The notes under the pieces are model-generated. The model saw only the letters and a list, made by a program, of their open reading frames with translations, was not told the origin of the DNA and did not search any database. The position numbers were made by a program, and so were the translations under genes. Below, piece after piece: positions 32,775-40,827 of a DNA stretch of 64,000 bases (position 1 is the stretch's first letter; every line of letters starts with the position of its first letter). This stretch comes from Streptomyces sp. NBC_00094 (lineage in GTDB: Bacteria > Actinomycetota > Actinomycetes > Streptomycetales > Streptomycetaceae), in assembly GCF_026343125.1 (NCBI RefSeq), contig NZ_JAPEMB010000001.1, positions 7,073,501 to 7,137,500 on the forward strand, read 5' to 3'.

Positions 32775-34835
32775 TCAGGCGTCCAGGCGTACGACCCTGA
32801 CGGCGCCGGCCGGGACGGTGAGCTTCCCGTCGACCGGCGTACCGGCACCCGCCGGGGCGCCGCCCGCCGTACCGCCGAGCAGCTCGGTCCCGGAGCCGTC
32901 GAGCGGCACCTCGGCGTCCTCTGCGGAGTGGTTGAGGACGAAGACGTACTCCGTGCCCTCCCCGGCGCGGCGCACGACCTCCACGTCGCGCGGGAGCGCG
33001 GTGTGCGCGGCGCGCGCGGCGACGCCGGCGTCCTCGCAGGCGGCGGCCACGATCGCGTCGAGCGAGGCCGCGTCGAGCCGGGTGGAGACGTACCAGGCGG
33101 TGCCCCGGCCGAGCCGGTGCCGGGTGACCGCGGGCCCGCCGGCGGCCGGTCCGTCGGTGTACGTCCACACGGTCTCGGCCCCGCGCGGCCGGACGAACTC
33201 CGTCCACACGTCGCCGGTGAGCGCGGCGCCGTCCGGCCCCGCGATCCGTACGCGCTGGTCGTCGAGGAGCGGCGACCACTCCTCCACGGTGAGGCCGAGG
33301 ACGTCCCGCAGGGCGCCCGGGTAGGCGCCGGGGTGCACGGCGTCGTGTTCGTCGACGATCCCGGAGAAGTACGAGACGACGAGCGTGCCGCCGTTCTCGA
33401 CGTACTCGCGGAGGTTCTGCCCGGCGGCCTCGGTCATGAGGTAGAGCGCGGGCACGACGACCAGCGGGTAGCCCGACAGATCGGCCTCGGGGTGGGCGAA
33501 GTCGACCGTGAGGTGCCGGTCGTACAGGGTCTCGTAGAAGCTGTCGGCGCGCTCGCGGGCGTCGTGGGCCTCGTTCGGCCGCCACTCCAGGTTCTGCGCC
33601 CACCAGGAGTGCCAGTCCCAGAGCATGGCGACGTCCGGGACGGTCCGGGTGCCGCGTACCTCCGCGAGGGAGTCGAGGCCGGCCCCGAGGGCGACGACCT
33701 CGCGCCAGACCCGGGTGTCGCTGCCGCCGTGCGGGACCATCGCGGAGTGGAACTTCTCGGCGCCGCGCCGGGACTGGCGCCACTGGAAGAACATGGCGCC
33801 CTCGGAGCCGCGGGCGACGTGGGCGAGGGAGTTGCGGGCCATCTCCCCGGGGCGCTTGGCCGGGTTGCGGGCCTGCCAGTTCACACCGGACGTGGAGTGC
33901 TCGAGGAGCAGCCAGGGCGCGCCGCCGGCGACGGAGCGGGTGAGGTCGGCGGCCATGGCGAGGTTGACGTGGGTGCGGCGGCCGTCGGTCATCAGGTAGT
34001 GGTCGTTGGTGACGAGGTCGACCTCGCGGCCCCAGGCCCAGTAGTCGATCGAGTCGCACTGGCTGAGCGCGGTCATGAAGTTGGTGGTGACGGGGATGCC
34101 GGGGGCCAGTTCGTGCAGGATGTCCCGTTCCCTCCGGAAGTTCTCCCGGATGGTGGTGTCGGCGAAGCGCCGGTAGTCGAGCTGCTGGGCCGGGTTGCCG
34201 ACGGTGGGGGTGACGCGCGGCGGGTCGATCTCCTCGTACGAGCCGTAGCGCTGCCCCCAGAAGGCGGTGCCCCAGGCCTCGTTCACGGCCTCCACCGAGC
34301 CGTGGGTCTCGTGGAGCCAGCGGCGGAAGTGGAGGGCGCAGTTGTCGCAGTAGCAGGCGCTGACGGGCACGCCGTACTCGTTGTGGACGTGCCAGAGCGC
34401 GAGCGCCGGGTGGCTGCCGTAGCGGCGGGCGAGTTCGGTGGTGATCCCGGCGGCGGCCGCACGGTAGGCGGACGAACTGTGGCAGATCGCCCCGCGTGAA
34501 CCGTACGAGTAGCGCACGCCCTCGGCCGTGACGGGCAGCGCCTCCGGGTGGGCGCGGTAGAACCAGGCGGGCGGCGCCACGGTGGGCGTGCCCAGGTCGA
34601 CCCGGATGCCGTGCGCGTGCAGCAGGTCGAGGAGCCGGTCGAGCCAGCCGAAGTCGTACCGGCCCCGCTCGGGCTCCAGGAGGGCCCAGGAGAAGATGCC
34701 GACGCTCACCATGGTGACGCCGGCCTCCCGCATGAGCCGAACGTCCTCCTGCCAGACGCTTTCCGGCCACTGTTCGGGGTTGTAGTCCCCGCCGAACGCG
34801 AGCCGGTGCAGGCCCTGGGGAGTGGTCTGCGACAT
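32775..34835 (-). CDS. Beta-galactosidase, glycoside hydrolase family 42 (second copy)
   Basis: The 686-residue intracellular enzyme has the GH42 barrel (FGGDYNPEQWPESVWQEDVR; acid/base E153 in HVHNEYGVPVSACYCDNC, which also holds the zinc-binding cysteines of bacterial GH42; nucleophile E312 in LLLEHSTSGVNW), trimerisation domain (GGTLVVSYFSGIVDEHD) and C-terminal domain. It should release galactose from galacto-oligosaccharides made by the GH53 enzyme beside it. I chose the ATG at 34835 because CAGGAGAG precedes it and the family motif begins soon after. It is divergent from the importer at 35043 and differs from the first GH42, which lacks the CYC-C cysteine pattern. Confidence 0.94.
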   Translation of the reverse strand: MSQTTPQGLHRLAFGGDYNPEQWPESVWQEDVRLMREAGVTMVSVGIFSWALLEPERGRYDFGWLDRLLDLLHAHGIRVDLGTPTVAPPAWFYRAHPEALPVTAEGVRYSYGSRGAICHSSSAYRAAAAGITTELARRYGSHPALALWHVHNEYGVPVSACYCDNCALHFRRWLHETHGSVEAVNEAWGTAFWGQRYGSYEEIDPPRVTPTVGNPAQQLDYRRFADTTIRENFRRERDILHELAPGIPVTTNFMTALSQCDSIDYWAWGREVDLVTNDHYLMTDGRRTHVNLAMAADLTRSVAGGAPWLLLEHSTSGVNWQARNPAKRPGEMARNSLAHVARGSEGAMFFQWRQSRRGAEKFHSAMVPHGGSDTRVWREVVALGAGLDSLAEVRGTRTVPDVAMLWDWHSWWAQNLEWRPNEAHDARERADSFYETLYDRHLTVDFAHPEADLSGYPLVVVPALYLMTEAAGQNLREYVENGGTLVVSYFSGIVDEHDAVHPGAYPGALRDVLGLTVEEWSPLLDDQRVRIAGPDGAALTGDVWTEFVRPRGAETVWTYTDGPAAGGPAVTRHRLGRGTAWYVSTRLDAASLDAIVAAACEDAGVAARAAHTALPRDVEVVRRAGEGTEYVFVLNHSAEDAEVPLDGSGTELLGGTAGGAPAGAGTPVDGKLTVPAGAVRVVRLDA

Positions 34836-34939
34836 GAGTCTCTCCTGAAGCATCGGAAGATGGAAGCTTTGTTGGATTGGGAACGTGCACACACCCGATC
34901 TCGATGTGACAACGCAACATAACCGCACACGAACAACCA

Positions 34940-34968
34940 TTGACAAGTGTCCGGAACGTTTCTCTACT
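34940..34968 (+). promoter_or_regulatory. Promoter of the second sugar importer
   Basis: TTGACA (34940-34945), a 17-bp spacer and TCTACT (34963-34968) form a near-consensus promoter. Its -10 overlaps the operator-like palindrome at 34967-34982. Confidence 0.75.
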
Positions 34969-34982
34969 GTGAACGCTCACAG
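34967..34982. promoter_or_regulatory. LacI-type operator CTGTGAACGCTCACAG
   Basis: The arms CTGTGA/TCACAG are perfect around a central CG-containing core, which is the LacI-family pattern. It touches the -10 box of the importer promoter and lies about 130 bp before the divergent GH42 start. The LacI gene that ends the importer operon (38227) is the likely binder. Confidence 0.65.
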
Positions 34983-35042
34983 ATGCATGGTCGGCCTCTC
35001 CGTCTGCGAGAGAGGCCCCTTTCGGTCAGGGAGAAGTACCCC

Positions 35043-36356
35043 ATGCCCCACATCACGCGCCGCAGCCTCGCCGCCGCCACCGCCGTCCTCCTCGGCGTCA
35101 CCGCACTCACCGCCTGCGGTTCCTCCGACTCCGGCGACGGGACGGGCGCCGGGTCCGGCCCGGTCTCGCTCACCTACTGGGCCTGGGCGCCCGGCATGGA
35201 CAAGGTCGCGGCCCTCTGGAACGCCGAACACCCCGACATCCAGGTCACGGTGCAGAAGCAGGCCTCCGGAGACGACCTCGTCACCAAGATCATCACCGCC
35301 ACGAAGGCCCGCAAGGGCCCCGACCTGGTCCAGGCCGAGTACCAGGCCCTGCCGACCCTGGTCAGCAACGACTCCCTCGCGGACATCGCCAAGGAGGTCC
35401 AGGGCGTCAAGGACAAGTTCGCCCCCGGCATCTGGCAGCAGACCACCTTCGGCGGCGAGGCCGTCTACGCGCTGCCGCAGGACTCCGGGCCGCTGATGTT
35501 CTTCTACCGCGAGGACCTCTTCAAGCAGTACGGCCTGACCGTCCCCACCACCTGGGACGAGTTCGCCGAGACCGCCCGGCAGTTGAAGCAGAAGGCCCCG
35601 AAGAAGTCCCTGACCACCTTCTCCGCCAACGACTCCGGCCTCTTCGCCGGCCTCTCCCAGCAGGCCGGCGCCACGTGGTGGACCTTCGAGGGCGACACCT
35701 GGAAGGTCGGCATCGACGACGCCGCCACCAAGAAGGTCACCGACTTCTGGGGCGGCCTGGTCGCCGAGGGCGCCGTCGACAACCAGCCGATGTACACCCC
35801 CGCCTGGAACAAGGCCCTCAACACCGGCGAGCAGATCGCCTGGGTCAGCGCCGTCTGGGCCCCCGGCACCCTCACCACCGCCGCCCCCGACACCAAGGGC
35901 AAGTGGGCCATGGCCCCGCTCCCGCAGTGGAACAAGGGCGAGAACGCCACCGGCAGCTGGGGCGGCTCCTCCACCGCCGTCACCACCGACTCGAAGCACA
36001 AGGCGGCCGCCGCACAGTTCGCCACCTGGCTGAACACCGACCCGAAGGCCCTCGCCGCCCTCGTCAAGGAGAGCGGCATCTACCCGGCGGCCACCGCCGC
36101 CCAGACCAGCGGAGCCCTCGCCAAGGCCCCCGACTACTTCGCCAACCAGCCCGACTTCTACACCCGCGCCGCCGAGATAGCGAAGACCACCGCGCCGGCC
36201 GCCTGGGGCCCCAACGTGAACGTCGCCTACACCTCGTTCAAGGACCAGTTCGGCAAGGCCGCCAAGGCCAGGAAGGGCTTCCCCGAGGCCCTCACCGCCA
36301 TGCAGAACGCCACCGTCACGGACCTGGAGAAGCAGGGCTTCGAGGTCGCCAAGTGA
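35043..36356 (+). CDS. Sugar-binding lipoprotein of ABC importer (CUT1)
   Basis: The 437-residue receptor has a signal peptide ending in the lipobox LTAC (MPHITRRSLAAATAVLLGVT), then the family 1 binding-protein fold: VSLTYWAWAPGMDKVAALWN, PDLVQAEYQALPTL, YALPQDSGPLMFFYREDLFK and WGGSSTAVTTDSKHKAAAAQ. The ATG at 35043 follows GGGAGA; the longer upstream frame covers the promoter and operator. It is the first gene of binding protein-permease-permease-LacI and is divergent from GH42, so galacto-oligosaccharides or galactose are likely ligands; a rhamnose-linked ligand is also conceivable given the rha genes downstream. Confidence 0.92.
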   Translation: MPHITRRSLAAATAVLLGVTALTACGSSDSGDGTGAGSGPVSLTYWAWAPGMDKVAALWNAEHPDIQVTVQKQASGDDLVTKIITATKARKGPDLVQAEYQALPTLVSNDSLADIAKEVQGVKDKFAPGIWQQTTFGGEAVYALPQDSGPLMFFYREDLFKQYGLTVPTTWDEFAETARQLKQKAPKKSLTTFSANDSGLFAGLSQQAGATWWTFEGDTWKVGIDDAATKKVTDFWGGLVAEGAVDNQPMYTPAWNKALNTGEQIAWVSAVWAPGTLTTAAPDTKGKWAMAPLPQWNKGENATGSWGGSSTAVTTDSKHKAAAAQFATWLNTDPKALAALVKESGIYPAATAAQTSGALAKAPDYFANQPDFYTRAAEIAKTTAPAAWGPNVNVAYTSFKDQFGKAAKARKGFPEALTAMQNATVTDLEKQGFEVAK

Positions 36357-37285
36357 CGCAGCCCTCCCAGGGCGCGCGCCGGTCGTACGGGGTCAAGGCG
36401 GCCCCGTACGGCTTCCTCCTCCCCGCCGCCGTCCTCTTCGCCCTCTTCTTCGCCCTGCCCATCGGCTACGCGGTCTGGCTCAGCTTCCACAAGGTCGAGG
36501 TCAAGGGCCTCGGCCTCGGCAAGGGAGCCAAGTCCGAGGTCTGGGCCGGCCTGGAGAACTACGCCTCCGCCCTCGGTGACTCCGAACTCCTCGCGAGCGC
36601 CCTGCGCGTCCTCGGCTACGGCGCCATCGTCGTCCCCGTCATGCTCGGCCTCGCCCTCTTCTTCGCGCTCCTGCTCGACTCCGAGCGCGTCCGGGCCCGC
36701 TCCTTCGCCCGGCTCGCGATCTTCCTCCCGTACGCCGTCCCCGGCGTCATCGCGGCCGTCCTCTGGGGCTTCCTCTACCTCCCCGACGTCAGCCCCTTCC
36801 ACTACCTCCTCGACAAGGCCGGCCTCCCGCAGCCCGACCTCATGACCGGCGGACCCCTCTACCTCGCGATGTCCAACATCGCGATCTGGGGCGGCACCGG
36901 CTTCAACATGATCGTCATCTACACCGCGCTGCGCTCCCTGCCCGTCGAGGTGTACGAGGCGGCCAAGCTCGACGGCTGCTCCGAGCTCCAGATCGCGCTC
37001 CGCATCAAGATCCCGATGGTGGTGCCCTCGCTGGTGCTCACCTTCTTCTTCTCGATCATCGCGACCCTCCAGGTCTTCAACGAGCCCACGACGCTCAAGC
37101 CGCTCACCAACGGCATCCCCTCCACCTGGAGCCCCCTCATGAAGGTCTACAGCGACGCCTTCACCGGCGGGAACATCCACGCGGCATCGGCCACCGCCGT
37201 CGTGCTCGCCCTCGCCACCTTCGCGCTCAGCTTCGCCCTCCTCAGGATCTCCAACCGCCGCACCACGCAAGGAACCACCCGATGA
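36353..37285 (+). CDS. ABC sugar importer permease, MalF-like
   Basis: The 310-residue permease has six membrane helices (GFLLPAAVLFALFFALPIGY is the first) and the EAA loop VYEAAKLDGCSELQIALRIK. The GTG start overlaps the receptor stop (GTGA) and the end overlaps the next permease (ATGA), so the three are translationally coupled. No ATPase gene is present; sharing of an MsiK-like ATPase is inferred. Confidence 0.9.
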   Translation: MTQPSQGARRSYGVKAAPYGFLLPAAVLFALFFALPIGYAVWLSFHKVEVKGLGLGKGAKSEVWAGLENYASALGDSELLASALRVLGYGAIVVPVMLGLALFFALLLDSERVRARSFARLAIFLPYAVPGVIAAVLWGFLYLPDVSPFHYLLDKAGLPQPDLMTGGPLYLAMSNIAIWGGTGFNMIVIYTALRSLPVEVYEAAKLDGCSELQIALRIKIPMVVPSLVLTFFFSIIATLQVFNEPTTLKPLTNGIPSTWSPLMKVYSDAFTGGNIHAASATAVVLALATFALSFALLRISNRRTTQGTTR

Positions 37286-38196
37286 CCGGGCTCGCCTCCC
37301 CGCCGCTGCGCAAGCCGGCCCCTGCCGCCGGGACCACCCCCGGCACCTCCCAGGGCCCCCCGCGCCCCCGCCGCACCGCCCTGCTGCCGACGGCCGCCCT
37401 CGTCCTGGGCGCCCTCTACTGCCTGCTGCCCGTCGCCTGGGTCCTCGTCGCCGCCACCAAGGCCGACGACGAGCTCTTCTCCACCTTCACGTTCCTCCCC
37501 GGCAGCGGCCTCGCCGACAACGTCGGCGAACTCACCGGATACCGCGACGGCATCTACTGGCGCTGGATGGCCAACTCGGTGTTCTACGCCGGCCTCGGCG
37601 GCATCCTGTCCACCGTGGTCTCCGCCTTCGCCGGCTACGCCCTCGCCGTCTACCGCTTCCGCGGCCGCGAGGCGTTCTTCAACATCATGCTCGCCGGCGT
37701 CCTCATGCCCCCCGTCATCCTCGCCATCCCGCAGTACCTGCTGATGGCCGAGGCCGACCTGACGGACACGTACGCCTCCGTCCTGCTGCCGCTGGTCCTC
37801 TCCCCGTACGGCGTCTACCTCGGCCGCATCTACGCCGAGGCCGCCATCCCCATGGAGCTCGTCGAGGCCGGCCGCATGGACGGCGCGGGCGAGTGGCGCA
37901 TCTTCCTCCGGATCGCCGTGCCCATGATGGCCCCGGGCCTGGTGACGATCTTCCTCTTCCAGTTCGTCGCCATCTGGAACAACTTCCTGCTGCCGTTCAT
38001 CATGCTCGGCGACGACGAGAAGTTCCCCATGACCGTGGGCCTGCTCACCCTCCTCAAGCAGGGCGCGAGTCAGCCCGCCCTCTACACCCTCGTCATCACG
38101 GGCGCGCTGCTCGCGATCGCGCCGCTCATCGCCCTGTTCCTCCTCATCCAGCGCTTCTGGAGCCTCGATCTGCTCTCCGGCGCCGTAAAGTCCTGA
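37282..38196 (+). CDS. ABC sugar importer permease, MalG-like
   Basis: The 304-residue second permease has a proline-rich cytoplasmic start, six helices (LLPTAALVLGALYCLLPVAW first) and the EAA loop MELVEAGRMDGAGEWRIFLR. It forms the channel with the preceding permease. A LacI gene follows after 30 bp on the same strand, probably in the same transcript. Confidence 0.9.
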   Translation: MTGLASPPLRKPAPAAGTTPGTSQGPPRPRRTALLPTAALVLGALYCLLPVAWVLVAATKADDELFSTFTFLPGSGLADNVGELTGYRDGIYWRWMANSVFYAGLGGILSTVVSAFAGYALAVYRFRGREAFFNIMLAGVLMPPVILAIPQYLLMAEADLTDTYASVLLPLVLSPYGVYLGRIYAEAAIPMELVEAGRMDGAGEWRIFLRIAVPMMAPGLVTIFLFQFVAIWNNFLLPFIMLGDDEKFPMTVGLLTLLKQGASQPALYTLVITGALLAIAPLIALFLLIQRFWSLDLLSGAVKS

Positions 38197-38226
38197 ACCA
38201 CAGGGGATCGAGGGGAAACACACAGC

Positions 38227-39252
38227 ATGAGCACAGCAGCGGCACGGCGCCGCCCGGCGACCATCCACGACGTGGCCCGCGAGGCCGGAGTCTCGCGCGG
38301 CACCGTCTCCCGGGTCCTCAACGGCGGCCACTACGTCAGCCCGTCGGCCAAGGCCGCCGTCGACGCCGCGATCCGCAGAACGGGATACGTCGTCAACCGG
38401 CACGCCCGCTCGCTGATCACCGGCAAGTCCGACTCGGTGGCGTTCCTCCTGACCGAGCCGCAGGAGCGCTTCTTCGAGGACCCCAACTTCAACGTCCTGC
38501 TGCGGGCCTGCACCCAGGCACTCGCCGCCCAGGACATCCCGCTCCTCCTGATGATCGCGGGCACCGAGGACGAACGCCGCCGCAACCTCCGCTACATCGA
38601 GGCCGGCCACGTCGACGGCGTCCTGCTCGTCTCCAGCCACTCCGGCGATCCCGTGGTGGCCCGGCTGCACGAGGCCGGCGTGCCCGTCGTCGCCTGCGGC
38701 AAGCCGCTCGGCCAGACCGCCAAGATCGGCTACGTCGCCGCCGACGACCGTGACGGCGCCCGCGACATGGTGCGCCACCTGTACGCCTCCGGGCGGCGCC
38801 GCATCGCCACCGTCAGCGGCCCGCTCGACACCCCGGGCGGCGTCGAGCGCCTCGCCGGCTACCGCGAGACGCTCGCCGAGGTCGGACTGCCCGTCGACGA
38901 GACGCTCGTCGCCACCGGCGACTACAGCCGCGCCAGCGGCGAGGACGCGGCCGTCGCCCTCCTGGAGCGGGCCCCGGACATCGACGCGATCTTCGTCGCC
39001 TCCGACCTGATGGCCCAGGGCGTCCTCGACGCCCTGGCCCGCGCGGGCCGCCGGGTCCCCGAGGACATCGCGGTGGGCGGCTTCGACGACTCTCCCGCGG
39101 CCCTCTCGACCCGCCCGTCGCTCACCACCATCCGTCAGCCGTGGGACCGGATCAGCACCGAGATGGTACGGACGCTGCTGGCCCGGATAGCGGGCGAGGA
39201 ACCGGCGGCGGTCATCCTGCCCACGGAGCTCGTCCGCCGGGAATCGGCGTGA
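38227..39252 (+). CDS. LacI-family regulator of the galactan importer/GH42 locus
   Basis: The 341-residue protein has the LacI DNA-binding domain (TIHDVAREAGVSRGTVSRVL) and ligand domain with VGGFDDSPAALSTRPSLTTI near the end. It is the last gene of the importer operon. It most likely binds CTGTGAACGCTCACAG in the divergent importer/GH42 promoter region and responds to galactose or galacto-oligosaccharide. Possible control of the GH53 gene could not be shown, since I see no second copy of that palindrome there. Confidence 0.9.
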   Translation: MSTAAARRRPATIHDVAREAGVSRGTVSRVLNGGHYVSPSAKAAVDAAIRRTGYVVNRHARSLITGKSDSVAFLLTEPQERFFEDPNFNVLLRACTQALAAQDIPLLLMIAGTEDERRRNLRYIEAGHVDGVLLVSSHSGDPVVARLHEAGVPVVACGKPLGQTAKIGYVAADDRDGARDMVRHLYASGRRRIATVSGPLDTPGGVERLAGYRETLAEVGLPVDETLVATGDYSRASGEDAAVALLERAPDIDAIFVASDLMAQGVLDALARAGRRVPEDIAVGGFDDSPAALSTRPSLTTIRQPWDRISTEMVRTLLARIAGEEPAAVILPTELVRRESA

Positions 39253-39267
39253 CACGACCCTGAGGAG

Positions 39268-39302
39268 GAGCGGTCGGTCCCCGTCGAGGGGACCGGCCGC
39301 TC
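39268..39302. terminator. Bidirectional terminator after the importer operon
   Basis: GAGCGGTCGGTCCCC (39268-39282) pairs with GGGGACCGGCCGCTC (39288-39302) across a five-base loop, with a single G-U pair. It lies between the LacI gene and the convergent rhamnulokinase gene. Confidence 0.85.
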
Positions 39303-39324
39303 CTTCGTCGGCCGTACGACCGCA

Positions 39325-40827
39325 TCACCGGCCCCTCGGGGACGGTTCGAGCCGGGCGGCGGCCGCGTCCCAGGCGGCCCGGCCGACGGGGTCCGTCCGC
39401 GGTGCGTAGTGCCGCAGGGGCTGTGTCCCCGCGACGAGCCGACGCGTCGAGGGGAGGTCGCCGACGAGCCCGGCGGCCCGCGCCTGCGTGAGGACGTTCC
39501 CGAGCGCGGTGGCCTCGACCGGCCCGGCGACCACCGGCAGCCCGGTGGCGTCCGCCGTCCACTGGCACAGCAGCTCGTTACGGGCTCCGCCGCCCACCAG
39601 GTGCACCCGTGCGACGTCCCGGCCGGCCAGCTCGGCGGCCCGGCGCAGGGTGCGTCGGTGGGCGAGGGCCAGGCTCTCCAGGACGCAGCGGACGACCGCC
39701 CCCGGGTCGGCGGGTGCGCGCTGCCCGGTCCCGCGGCAGTGGGTCCGTATCCGCTCCGGCATGTCGCCCGGGGCCAGGAACTCCGGCGCGTCCGGGTCGA
39801 CGAGCGCCGCGAACGGCTCCGCCCGCGCGGCCCGCGCGAGCAGCTCGGGCAGCTCGACGGACAGCCCCTGCCCCGCCCACGTCCGTCGGCACTCCTCCAG
39901 GAGCCACAGGCCCATGATGTTGCGCAGGAAGCGGACGGTGCCGTCGACCCCGCGCTCGTTGGTGAAGTTGGCCGCCCGGGACTCCTCGGTGAGCACCGGG
40001 GAATCCAGCTCGAGACCGGCGAGGGACCAGGTGCCGCACGAGAGGTAGGCGAAGTCCGGGGCGGTGGCCGGGACGGCGACGACCGCCGAGGCGGTGTCGT
40101 GCGAGGCGACCGTCGTCACCGGCGTTCCGGCCGCGAGACCGGTGAACTCGATGACGTGCGGCAGGAGTTCACCCGCTGGATCGCCCGGCGCGCGAAGCGG
40201 AGGCAGCAGGCCCGGGTCCATCCCGAGCCTGCCGAGCAGCTCCTCGGACCAGGTACCCGAGCGGGCGTCGAAGAGGCCCGTGGTGGAGGCGTTCGTCTCC
40301 TCGGCGCCGACGGTCCCGGTCAGCCAGTGGACCATCAGGTCCGGCATGAGCAAGAGCCTTCGTGCCGCCGAGAGTTGGGCGCTCCCGGCGGCCGAGGCGA
40401 GCTGGAAGACGGTGTTGAAGGGCAGGTGCTGGAGGCCGGTGATCCGGTAGAGGTCCGCCGCGTCGACCCGCTTCCCCACGGCCTCGGCCGCGCCGTCGGT
40501 GCGCGGGTCGCGGTAGTGGTACGGGTTGCCGAGGAGGGCGCCGTCCGCGTCGAGGAGCCCGTAGTCCACGGCCCAGGTGTCCACGCCGACGGAGTCGACA
40601 CCACCCGCCCGGGCGGCCGCGCGCAGCCCGTCCAGGACACCCTGGAAGAGCGCGAGGGCGTCCCAGCGCAGCCCGTCGGGCAGCCGCACCGGGGTGTTGG
40701 GGAACCGGTGGGCCTCGGTGAGGTCGAGCCGGCCGGACCCGACCCGGCCCAGCATCACCCGCCCGCTGGTGGCCCCCAGGTCCGCCGCCGCGAAGACGCC
40801 CCGCGACCCGGTCACGGACCCGCTCAT
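39325..40827 (-). CDS. rhaB: L-rhamnulokinase
   Basis: The 500-residue FGGY-family kinase has the N-terminal phosphate motif FAAADLGATSGRVMLGRVG, GVDTWAVDYGLLDADG and GNPYHYRDPRTDG typical of rhamnulokinases, VTTVASHDTASAVVAVPAT, and the C-terminal VHLVGGGARNELLCQWTADA. It phosphorylates L-rhamnulose at O1. Its ATG overlaps the stop of the preceding aldolase/dehydrogenase gene, so the leftward order is isomerase, aldolase/dehydrogenase, kinase. Confidence 0.93.
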   Translation of the reverse strand: MSGSVTGSRGVFAAADLGATSGRVMLGRVGSGRLDLTEAHRFPNTPVRLPDGLRWDALALFQGVLDGLRAAARAGGVDSVGVDTWAVDYGLLDADGALLGNPYHYRDPRTDGAAEAVGKRVDAADLYRITGLQHLPFNTVFQLASAAGSAQLSAARRLLLMPDLMVHWLTGTVGAEETNASTTGLFDARSGTWSEELLGRLGMDPGLLPPLRAPGDPAGELLPHVIEFTGLAAGTPVTTVASHDTASAVVAVPATAPDFAYLSCGTWSLAGLELDSPVLTEESRAANFTNERGVDGTVRFLRNIMGLWLLEECRRTWAGQGLSVELPELLARAARAEPFAALVDPDAPEFLAPGDMPERIRTHCRGTGQRAPADPGAVVRCVLESLALAHRRTLRRAAELAGRDVARVHLVGGGARNELLCQWTADATGLPVVAGPVEATALGNVLTQARAAGLVGDLPSTRRLVAGTQPLRHYAPRTDPVGRAAWDAAAARLEPSPRGR

